DNA from: Manihot esculenta
Taxonomy: Eukaryota > Streptophyta > Magnoliopsida > Malpighiales > Euphorbiaceae
Reading direction: 5' to 3'
Assembly: GCF_001659605.2 (NCBI RefSeq)
Contig: NC_035173.2
Location: forward strand, 14,656,945-14,720,944
DNA length: 64,000 nt
Part shown: piece after piece, positions 23,301-35,300 of the stretch
Position numbering within the stretch: the first letter of the stretch is position 1
How the letters are laid out: every line of letters starts with the position of its first letter
Position numbers and translations under genes: made by a program
Notes under the pieces: model-generated
Seen by the model: the letters and a program-made list of their open reading frames with translations, nothing else
What the model was told of the DNA's origin: nothing
Databases searched by the model: none

Positions 23301-26300
23301 GAATAGATCCGGGTAGGATGTCTGCGGATGTGAGGGAAACAGTGGAAGATGATCAAAGAAGAGATGAAAGTTTGGGTGTGAGTATGTCAGAAGAGGGTAT
23401 GGAAAATCCCAAGGAGGCGCTCAGGCCTCAGGTTTTGCTCACCCACCTCAGTACCAACCATGGTTTCAAATCGCGGTCGCGGCCCCGTTCGCGATTGCGG
23501 TCGCGGGTAACGGAAACAGGCCTGTAACGGTCATAACGTAACGGTAACGGCCTGTCGCGGCTCAAATTTTTTTAGAAAATTTGTAAAGTCCATGAAATTA
23601 AAATATATTGAAAGATATAACGAAAATTAAGTTATACAACTTATAAACAAGTACAAATATATTGAATAAACATAAAATACATAAATTTTAAACATTATAT
23701 GTAGTAACTTACCTCAATTACCACCAGAATGAGCGTCTAGCAGGTTCTTGAGTAGATCCACTACCTTCATTTTGTGATTGAGAGCTTTGATCTTGATGAT
23801 ATTGATAGTATTGTGATGGATCAAAGCTGAAGAATGAACCCATACCAAATTGATCACTAGGATTGGATTGGGTTTGAGTGTGGGAGAATGATTGCTCTGA
23901 CAAAGGTAAATCAGAATACGATGGAGGAGACTGATATGGATATGAATTTGAGTATTCCCATTGAAAATTTCCTCTATATCCATAATCACTAGTAGAGGTT
24001 GCTTCCATTGAAGATTCACTTGCACCATAAGTCCCATATCCATAATTATCTGCATCCATAGAATACTCTCCATGTGCAACACCTTTTCCCTTATCACTGC
24101 TACCACCAGAACCACGGGATCTGTGATATGTATGTTGCAAAGTTGGAGCTGGAGCTGGAGCTGGAGATGGAGATGGAGATGGACTATGCCTCTGATATGA
24201 AGAGGGATCATCATGTGATTGTAATGAACTAGTAGCTCCACGACCTTCACCTCTTCCACCCTGACCACTACCACCATCATCATCATCACTGGAACTAGAT
24301 AGTTTAAAAGAATCTTCAGGTTCAACATCACCACTGCCTCCAATATTATGTCCATGAGTTGGAGCATTAACTTGTTGTGATTGTGATGGAGCGGGCTCAT
24401 CCTCCTCTAGCCAAGGATTTTCTTCACCATCAAGTACAGGACTTTCCCTTTCCTCCAACCAAGGATTTAGTGGATCATCTTCCTCGAAAATGTAATCCAA
24501 ATTAATTGGATTATAACTCTTTTCTAGCTCATGCTGACTCTTTCTGCTCAAATTCCTCAACTTCAGCCGCATATTGTAGTGAACAAAGACGAGTGCATGC
24601 AATTTTTGATACCGTAATCTGTTCCTCGTCTTTGTATGTATAAGTGAAAAAGTGCTCCAATTTCTTTCACAATTAGATGCAGAAGTAGTTTGACTCAACA
24701 CTCTTACTGCAATTCTCTGTAGTTCAGGAGCACTTTCACCATAATGTATCCACCATTCAGCTGCATTAAAACATATAATAATTTTATATTTTAGAACACT
24801 AAAAATATAACATAATGTGTAAATCTTATATTTTTACCTGGATCAGTGAATTTAATGGCTTTTTGTGCCAAGGCGGACCCAAAACTCTCCATTTTATGCT
24901 TATAAAGTTGTGTCTACACCAATAAAAAAATTATTTGCTTTATTATACTGCTAAAAGTATTTACTAAAATTATTCAAGTTAGCTATATATTATATACTTA
25001 CTTGGTTCAATGCATTGGCTTGATTTACCAAATCACTCTCTAGCCTTTGAATAACATTTTTAAGGCCTGCCATAATTTCACTATCATTTCCAATATCGTG
25101 TGGACCATACTGATATTGAGGATTCAAAAAATATCCTGCAAATCATAAAAAAATTATTAAAATTTATAAGATATAGAAATTATTAAAGTATTAAGTTTAT
25201 GTGCTTCTTACCAGCTGCATGCAAATCATGATGTAATTGAAAATTCCAACGAGCATCAATAATTTTCCAGTAGTCTATGTAACTTCTGGAATTTTGCTTA
25301 ATGGCCAATTTTGCTCGTTCCATTGCTTCATATATAAATCCCATTGTTGGTTTTTCGTCACCATCCACTAATCTCAACACTTTAAGCAATGGCTCTTGAA
25401 TTTTCATAATTTGCTCGGCTTTCTCCCAAAAATTTCTTCCCTCTCTATCCAAGCTAAGAACAATTTTCTTAGCTTCATAAGCTGGTCCACTGGTAGCCTG
25501 GCCATATTTACTTCCTACCCATTGCTCGGATTCAAACATGTTTCTTAACCCCGTTCTACATCGAAGAAGACTTTCCAATGCAATAAAATTAGTTGCAAAT
25601 CTAGTAATCCCGGGGCGAATTATATCTCGACCATCAGTAAATTTCTTCATGTAATTTACCACCCAATTATGATTGTAAATAAATTGGGTGATAACTTTTC
25701 CTTGCTCAATGACGGTCTTTATATTCTTCCTCTTTCCAAAATCTTCTAAAATTAAATCAATGCAATGTGCACTGCATGCTGTCCAATACAAATTTGGAAA
25801 CTTCTCCATCAACTTTTTGCCACCAGATTTAATAGCAGCTTCATTATCAGTCACCACTTGGACAATTTTGCTTGGGCCAATTTCTTCAACCACCTCCTTC
25901 ATGATCTTGAAGTAATATTCTCCATCTTTTCGTTCAACATTACTTGCATCTATGGATTTATGGAACACTGTTCCACGAGGAGAGTAGACTAGAAAATTAA
26001 TTATACTCATTCTGGTTGGCCCGCTCCATCCATCACACATAATGGTAACTCCTCTTTCATTCCACATGCCCTCAAATGAAGCAATATATTTCTTCATTTC
26101 TTTGTATTCATTTTTCAAGTATACTTCAGAGATCTCATATGCTGAAGGTGGTGATACATTAGGTCCCACTTCAGCGGCCGTTCTGAGTAATGGCTTTGTC
26201 CATGGTGACTCAACCACACTAAAAGGTAATCTGTTGTGGATAACAAAATTACCAAAGGCTTTAAGCAACTTTTCTTTCTGCGACTTAAGCCATTTGGTTT

Positions 26301-29300
26301 TAATCTTTGTTTGTTTCTGACTTCTGTTCTTTTCTATTTCAATTTCAGCTGCTGCTAATCTAGAAGCAGGTGTTGATGTTTGCTCGACAAATCTTGATGC
26401 TTCTCTACCTCTTTCACGAACGGTCGCTGAACGACTAATTCCCGAGCGAGGAGGAGCTTGATGGCTACTCCCACCACTTTCATAATGAGAAGCTCTCCTT
26501 CTATAAGCATCTTCATCAAACTGCCGCATGCTTTCGCGTCTCGCAATTTCTAGTTCGATATCTTCTTCGTCTGAATCTGAACCCTTAACTTCTGTCATCT
26601 TCATGATTTCATCTTCCAACTCCCTTGCCCTCTTTGCTTTATCCCTTTTTGCAGCTTCAAAACCCCTCAACATATTTCCCATGTCTTTTTTTACTTGCGC
26701 AGAAACTTTTTGACAACCAGCAACTTGCCCCGGTATATTTGCCAAATGCTGCTTCAAGCGAGTTATCCCCCCAGTTATTTTTTTACCACAAAAATTACAG
26801 GTCATTTCTCCTTTTTTTCCCGTAGGAGTGGCAAAATTCCATCCAATATCTTGACTTGGTTTATCAGATCCCCCTCTCGGCATTTTCAAATTATCAAATA
26901 ATATACTGTAAAATAAAAAATATATTATCAAATTAATGTGCAATTTAAATTAAATTCAAATTAACGTGTAAACAAAAAATATATTATAATAAAGTAAATT
27001 GTATGCTGTAAGCCTATAACTTGTAAAGTTCATGAAATTAAAAGGTATAATAAAAATTAAATTATATAACTTAATAATAAGTACAAATATATCAAATAAA
27101 TATAAAATTCATAAATTTTAAACAGTAACTTACCTCAATGGAGGCTGGAAATAAGTATGGATTATGGAAGAAAAAAACTATGGAAGAAGAAGAATTGAAA
27201 TGGAGGAGAAGTGCTGCTGCTGCTTGCTGGAGGCTGGAGGAAATGGAGGAGAAGAAGTGCTTGCTGGTTGCTGCCTGCTGGACTGGAGGCTGGAGGAAAT
27301 GGAGAAGAAGTGCTGCCTGCTGGAGAGACTCAAGTGCAGAAGTGCTGGATGGAAGAGAATAAAAAGAAGTAGAAAAGGTAGAGATTTTTCACGTGAAGCA
27401 CAGGCTGGAGCTGCTGGACAAACTCTGCAAGATTCCTGAAGCTGCTGGAGCTGCTGGTTGCTGGACAATAATGCAAGATTCTGATATAAAGTAAAGTAAC
27501 GGCCGTTACGGCCGTTACATAACGGCTGGTAACGGCCGATAACGGCCGTTACCGTTGCGTAACGGCCGTAACGGCCATTACGGCAACAATTTTTTTTTGC
27601 CGTTAAATAACGGCCGTAACGGCCACGGTAGCCTCCTTTACCTGTAAATAACGGCCGTTACGTTACGTAACAGCCGTTATTTGAAACCATGGTACCAACC
27701 CTACCCACAGGGACCAGGGTATCCGATGGGAGGCACATTGGATTTCTCTAGCTACAACCCATATCCCTCATTCATGCCCTATCCTCCCTACTACCCTCTA
27801 TATCCACCCTACCCGATGTTTTCACCCTCACCTTTTTATCACAATCCAGCAAACCCTAACCCAGGGAATGCTGCACCTCCTTCTCCCCCAGTAGAGCCAG
27901 TGGTTCCTGAAACCCAATCATCCAAACCTAACCCATCAGCTGGGAGCAAGGTGAAAATGACGGACTATCTGAAGTTGGATGCTCCCAAATATACAACATG
28001 TGATGATCCGTTTGAGTACCTCAAGACGGTGAAAATGATAATTGATGAGTTGGGGCTAGTGACAACAGAGCCATTCAGATGATGGGATTCACTCTTAAAT
28101 GCAAGAAGGCAAAGGAGTGGTTCAAAAATTATGTGGACCCGAGACTGAACAGCCTATCTTGGGAACAGTTTGCTAATGAATTTGCAGGATGGGTTTTTCC
28201 AAATAGTTCGAGGGAGTTGAAGGTGATAGAATTTGAGCAGTTGAGACAAACTGAAGAGATGAGCGTGGATGAGTATACAGACAAGTTTCTGGAGTTGTTT
28301 CAGTTTACGGATCAGGCATATGACACTAACCAGAAGAAGGCCAGGAGGTATACCATGAGACTCTACTCTAGGTATTCCTCCCTAATCTTAGCAGCAGAGA
28401 GGGAGAGTTTCCACACTATTGTGGATGCAGCACGGAAGATGGAGGCTAGTGCCATCATATAGGGGACAGTTAAACAATAGGTGGCACAGTCCTCGGGTTC
28501 CAAAACCCCGGGAACAGGGAATATTGATCTCTCCTCTCTGAGTGCAGCCGCCACAGAAGGTAAAAAGTGGACCAGGTCCACTAAGAAGCCCAAGAAGAAC
28601 AAGTTCTGGAACCGGTTGAAGTATGGTATGGGAATGGGTGGTGGTTCAAGCTCTGGTTCAGATAGCTCCGAATGTATGAGGTGCGGTAAGCCGCACAAAG
28701 GGGTTTGTCGGTTTGGGACTACAGCATGTTTCAGATGCGGACAGGAGGGGCACATGGCACGTGAGTGTCCCAGTGCAGCTAGGATAGCACAGTCCCAGCA
28801 GACAGCTTCTGGCAGGGTGGCGCAGCCAGCAGCTTTGACCACATCTCAGGGCAGAGGGCGAGGTAGAGGCAGAGGGAGAGGGACAGCATCTTCTTCAGCA
28901 GGTTCCCAAGGAGAAGGTCCTTCAGCTTCGGCGCGAATCTGCACCATGACACAGCAGGAGGCAAATACGTCAAACACGGTGGTGTCAGGTAAACTCACTA
29001 TTGGGTGTTCTGATGTGTATGCTCTTATGGACCCTGGTGCCTCTCATTCTTTTGTTTCTCCGAGAGCCATAGAGAGTTTGGATTTGATAGCTTCTGGGCT
29101 AGAGTGTCCTCTTTGGGTCAGTAGGCCCAAGTGTGATCCATCTGTGATAGAGTCAGTCTGCCGGTTCAGTCCAGTTTTTGCTGAGGGTAGATGCCTTCCA
29201 GCTGACCTTGTGGTTCTAGATTTGACCGATTTTGATGTCATTCTAGGGATAGATTGGCTCTCTACTCATGGTGCTGCCTTGGACTGCAGAGACAAGGTAG

Positions 29301-32300
29301 ATAGGTTCAGAGAACAAGATGGGTCAGAGATTGTCCTCAGAGGAGACAAGATAGGGATATCTAGAGGTTTGATATCGGCCCTACAGGCTCATAGGTTGCT
29401 TAGGAGGGGTTGTCAGGGGTTTCTTACTCATGTCAAAGAGCTTAACAGTCAGGTTAGGGAACCAGCTTCAGTGCCGGTAGGCAGAGAGTTTCTTGATGTT
29501 TTCCCGAACGAGCTACCAGGTTTACCACCTGCTTGGAAGATAGAGTTTGAAATTGAAGTAATGCCAGGAACCAAACCCATCTCTATTCCTCCCTATAGGA
29601 TGGCACCTGCAGAGTTAAAAGAATTGAAAGAATAGTTGCAAGAGTTGGTAGATAAGGGTTTCATCCGACCTAGTACCTCACCATGGGGTGCCCCAGTTTT
29701 GTTTGTGAAAAAGAAGGATGGATCCCTAAGGTTTTGTATCGACTATAGACAGTTGAACAAAGTCACTACCAAGAATAAGTATCTGTTACCCAGGATCGAT
29801 GATCTGTTTGACCAGCTAGCAGGAGCCGGTTGTTTTTCGAAGATAGATTTGAGATCCGGGTATCATCAGCTGAGGGTCAGAGAGGAAGACGTACCCAAGA
29901 CAGCCTTCAGGACCAGATATGAGCATTATGAGTTCCTAGTGATGCCGTTCGGGTTAACCAATGCCCCTACAACATTCATGGATCTCATGAACAGAGTTTT
30001 TAGTCAGTTTCTGGATCACTTTGTTATTGTTTTTATTGACAATATCTTGGTGTATTCCAGAAACGCAGAGGAGCATGCCCATCATCTGAGGATTGTGTTG
30101 CAAACCTTGAGGGAACACGGCTTGTATGCCAAGTTCTCTAAATGTGAGTTCTGGTTGAGGAGTATCTCTTTCTTGGGGCATGTGGCGTCAGAAAAGGGAA
30201 TTGAGGTGGACCCCAAGAAAGTAGAAGCTGTAGCTAACTGGTCCAGACCCACTACAGTGACAGAGATTAAAAGCTTTTTTGGTTTGGCAGGTTACTACAG
30301 GAGATTTGTCCAGGATTTCTCAAAAATTGCTACTCCTATGACCAGATTGACCAAAAAGAATCAGAGGTTCGTTTGGTCGGAACAGTGTGAAGAGAGTTTC
30401 AAAGAGCTGAAGAAAAGACTAACGTCAATACCGGTGTTAGCTCTGCCTACGAGTAATGAGAATTTCACAGTGTGTTGTGATGCATCCCGAGTGGGACTAG
30501 GTTGTGTGCTAATGCAAAATGAGAGGGTAATTGTTTATGCTTCTAGACAGCTAAAGAAGCACAAGTTGAATTATCCTACACACGATCTAAAGATGGCACC
30601 TGTGATCTTTACACTCAAGATGTGGAGGCATTACCTGTATGGGGTAAAATGTGAGATCTTTACAGATAATAAGAGTTTATAATACATCTTGAGTCAGAAA
30701 GAGTTGAACCTGAGGCAGAGAAGGTGGGTAGAACTGCTTAGTGATTATGATTGCAAGATCCAGTATCATCCGGGTAAGGCAAATGTAGTAGCAGATGCTC
30801 TCAGCCGGAAATCACTTGGCAGTCTATCCCATATCTCAGTAGAGAGAAGACCGGTGGTGAGAGAATTTTACAAGCTCATTAATGAGGGTTTACAGTTAGA
30901 GTTGTCTGGTACAGGTGCACTAGTGGCTCAGATGATAATGTCACCCGTGTTTCTGGAGCAGGTGGCACAGAAACAGCATGAAGACCCTGAGTTGGTAAAG
31001 ATAGCGAGAACTGTTCAGGCAGGCAAGAATGATGAGTTTAGATTTAACAACAAAGGGATCCTCCGTTACGGAAATAGATTATGTGTACTAGATGACGTGA
31101 GTTTGAAGGGAGACATTATGAGAGAGGCTCATAATGCTAGGTATAGTGTTCACCCTGGGGCCACCAAAATATATCAAGATCTGAAGAGAGTTTACTGGTG
31201 GCCAACTATGAAGAGGGAAGTGGCGCAGTTTGTGTCTGCTTGTGAAATATGTCAGAGGGTGAAGCTGGAACATCAGAAGCCAGCTGGGATGCTCAACCCA
31301 CTACGGATTCCAGAGTGGAAATGGGAAAATGTGGCGATGGATTTCGTGGTGGGGTTACCAGCAACGTCTAACAGATTAGACTCTATATGGATAATAGTGG
31401 ACAGACTGACCAAATCTGCTCACTTCATTCCTGTCAGGCGTGGTTACTCTGTGGAAAAATTGGCACAGATATATGTAGAAGAGATCGTCAGGCTGCATAG
31501 GGCTCCAGTATTAATAGTGTCAGATAGAGGACCCCAGTTTACCTCCAGGTTTTGGCGGAGTCTGCAGAATGCTATGGGCACGAGGTTGGACTTTAGCACT
31601 GCCTTTCATCCATAGACTAACGGACAGTCAGAGAGGACCATCCAAACGATAGAAGATATGTTGAGAATGTGTGTGCTAGATTTTGGCGGTTCTTGGAAGC
31701 AACATCTACCGTTGGTAGAGTTTGCCTACAATAACAGTTACCATGCTAGCATTAGGATGGCTCCTTATAAAGCTCTATATGGGAGGAAGTGCAGGTCACC
31801 CGTCTGCTGGGAAGAAGTAGGAGAAAGGGCCTTGGCAGGGCCAGAATTAGTTGAGATCACCAGCAGGGTAGTGCCTATTATCAGAGAAAGAATCAAAACA
31901 GCTGTGAGTAGACAGAAGAGTTATGCAGACGTCCGCAGGAAGCATGTTGTGTTCCAGGAGGGAGATATGGTGTTGCTCAAGGTGTCTCCTAAGAAAAGGG
32001 TGTGAAGAATTTTGGAGAAAATTTTGAGTATTCTTGTATTTCACTCTTAATCTTTATAATTGGTCTACATGACTATTTATACACAAAGAATCATATCTAA
32101 ACAGGAAGCAAATAATCAAATAATAATTACAGAGATAATTAAGGATCCTAATCAGATCAAATCAAATCCCTAGAATCAGCTAGGATTAGTAAATAAGTCA
32201 ACACTCCCCCTCAAGTTGGTGCAAAGATGTCACACATACCCAACTGGCAAATCAGATTATGGTAGATCTTGTTGTTAAGCCCTTTAGTAAACACATCCGC

Positions 32301-35300
32301 AAATTGCCCCGTAGAAGTCACATGAACTAGGCTCAAGACACCGTCTGTTAATTTTTCTTTAATGAAGTGCCGATCAATTTCAATGTGCTTCGTTTGGTCA
32401 TGTTAGACTGGATTTTGTGCTATACTTATAGCAACTTTATTGTCACAATACAAGGTTATCTTGTCTCTCTCGGACAATCTCAACTCTTCCAATAACTTCT
32501 ACAACCATAAGAGTTCACACACTCCTTAGGCCATTGCTCTGTATTCTGCTTCCGCACTTGACCGAGCAACAACACTTTGTTTTTTGCTCCTCCAAGTGAC
32601 AAGGTTCCCTCCACAACTGTGCAGTAGCCAGAGGTGGATCTCCTGTCATCGAGAGATCCTGCCCAATCTGCATCTGTAAAAGTTTCAATTCGGAGGTGAC
32701 CATATTTGGAGTAAAGTAGCCCTTTCCCTGGAGCAGACTTTAGGTATCTCAAGATGCGAAGTACAGCTTGCATATGAGTCTCGCGAGGGTCATGCATGAA
32801 TTGGCTGACTAAGCTAACAGCATAGGTGATACGGTCCCTAGCGTAGGATCTGGTTATGGGTCTTTGGAACAAAGGGTCAGGTTTAGAAGATGAACGAGAA
32901 GAAGGGGTGTTTTTTCTTCTGCCTATGTTTACAGACTTAAGGAGAATCTGAAATCCTTGAGTTTTAAGTACTCAAAACTTTTGATTAATTTCCTGATCTC
33001 CTTATTCAATATGAGCTGTTTGTTTAAATACAGCAAGTTTAACAATAATCTCCTAAAAATAATGAAAAATATACTCCCACTAACAAAATAAAAAAAAATC
33101 ACAACTGAAATAAAAAGATTCCTAAAAATCCGAGAAAAAATAGCAGCAGCTTATTGACCAAGACTAAGTCAGTCTTGTAACTTCCTCAAGCCATGACTGT
33201 ATCTCTTGTATACTTTTAATTGTTGTTGGTTGCTATCATTACTCCCCCCCATTTTTACGTGCTTGTCCTCAAGCACAGTGGCTGGAACTGAAGTAGCAAA
33301 GTTACCAGGAATACTGGTATGGAATGGTTTGAGCTTCGAAACATGAAAGACTGGATGCACTTGAGTATCGGAAGGAAGGTCTAATTTGTATGCCACCGGA
33401 CCGATGCGCTGGAGAACAGTATACGGACCAGAATATTTGGGAAGAAGCTTCTGATGACGTCTAGCAGCAAGTGATTTTTGACGATAAGGCTGCAGTTTAA
33501 GCAAAACCTTGTCTCCTTCCTTGTACTGAACATCACGATGCCAGCGTCATAGAATAACTTCATTTTCTGCTGGGCACCTAACAAGTTAGTGCGCAAAGAA
33601 GAAAGCAGATCATCACGAGACTGTAGAGCAACGTCTAAGTCATCCAAACTGGAACTTCCAGGAGAATAAGAAAGCAAACGCGGGGGCGGCCTGCCATAAA
33701 CAACTTCAAATGGGGTAGCCTTCAAAGAAGAATGGTAGCTGGTATTATAGCAGTATTCAGCCCAAGCTAACCAAGCTCTGATACCAAAATGATACGGTCC
33801 CTAGCGTAGGATCTGGTTATGGGTCTTTGGAACAAAGGGTCAGGTTTAGAAGATGAAGGAGAAGAAGGGGTGTTTTTTCTTCTGCCTATGTTTACAGACT
33901 TAAGGAGAATCTGAAATCCTTGAGTTTTAAGTACTCAAAACTTTTGATTAATTTCCTGATCTCCTTATTCAATATGAGCTGTTTGTTTAAATACAACAAG
34001 TTTAACAATAATCTCCTAAAAATAATGAAAAATATACTCCCACTAACAAAATAAAAAAAAAATCACAACTGAAATAAAAAGATTCCTAAAAATCCGAGAA
34101 AAAATAGCAGCAGCTTATTGACCAAGACTAAGTCAGTCTTGTAACTTCCTCAAGCCATGACTGTATCTCTTGTATACTTTTAATTGTTGTTGATTGCTAT
34201 CATTAGGCTATATCCGGTCGAGTGTGTGAGAGATAAATTAACCTTCCTACCAATCTCTGATATCTTCCAATATCCACGGACTCACCAGTTCCTGCTTTCA
34301 GCTTGTGATTACTTTCAATGGGAGATTCTGCTGGTTTACACCCCATCATACCAGTTTCTTCTAAAAGATCTAGAATGTACTTTCTTTGGAAGATGAAAAT
34401 TCCTTTTTCTGATCTAGCCACCTCGATACCTAGAAAATATTGCAGTTTTCCCAGATCTTTGATTTCAAATTTCTGGGCCAACAACCTCTTTAGTTGAGCC
34501 ATTTCCTCTTTGTCATCACCTGTCACCACTATATCATCAACATACACAATAAGAAGGGTGATCTTACCCTTATGATGTTTGATAAACAGAGTGTGATCAA
34601 CATTGCTTTGTTGGTAACCAAAGGACATCATGACTCTACTAAACCTGTCAAACCAAGCTCTGGGAGATTGTTTTAGCCCATACAAAGCCTTTTTTAACCT
34701 GTATACCTTTCCTTGTGTCTTCTCATCAGCGAACCCAGGAGGAATTTCCATGAACACTTCTTCCTCTAAATCTCCATGGAGGAAAGCATTCTTCACATCA
34801 AACTGTTGCAAGTCCCAGTCCAAGTTGGCTGCGCAAGATAACAAAACTCTGATTGAGTTCATTTTTGCAATTGGGGCAAATGTCTCTTGGTAATCCACTC
34901 CATAGGTTTAGGTGAATCCTTTAGCAACCAATCTAGCCTTAAACCGTTCAATTGTGCCATCAGCTTTGTATTTCGCTGTGAACACCAATTTACAGCCAAC
35001 GAGTTTCTTCTCAGGTGGGAGAGTGACAAGCTCCCAAGTCTCATTTTTAGCCAATGCTTTCATCTCTTCAATCATTGCTTTCTTCCATTTAGGATCTGCA
35101 AGAGCTTTCTTCCAATCCTGTGGAATAGACACAGAGGAAATAGACAAGGCAAAGGCTCTATAGGAAGGAGATAAAGATTCATAAGAAACAAAGTTAGAAA
35201 TAGGGTGTTTAGTGCAAGATCTGACCCCTTTTCTTTGTGCAATAGGTTTATCTAAGTCATTGAAACATTCAAGAGTTGTGGATAACTCACCGGAAAAAAG

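Larger units (their letters stand above)
23465..27685 (-). mobile_element. hAT DNA transposon G, apparently complete, TSD ACCATGGT
   Basis: A 4221-bp element with a perfect 8-bp duplication, ACCATGGT (23457-23464 and 27686-27693), and short TIRs TTCAAAT...ATTTGAA. Inside the right end lies a dense array of AACGGCC/GGCCGTT words; a weaker set lies inside the left end. It encodes one multi-exon transposase on the minus strand with no stop or frameshift seen. It is inserted in the gag of gypsy C. Confidence 0.93.
32827..34202 (-). mobile_element. Mini Ty3/gypsy element E nested in copia D
   Basis: A 1376-bp element: 412/413-bp LTRs (TGATACGG...TGCTATCA, ends are inverted repeats) with about three substitutions and one indel between them, PBS, 551-bp interior and PPT. 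Flanks ATAGG (32822-32826) and TTAGG (34203-34207) match at four of five bases. The interior runs from the PBS directly into the integrase C-terminal region, so gag, protease, RT, RNase H and integrase core are all missing. Confidence 0.92.

Noticed and set aside
27138..27439. Trp/Glu-rich open frames just right of the hAT transposase
   Set aside because: They lie in tandem repeats of the transposon's leader on the strand opposite to the transposase and have overlapping alternatives in all frames.
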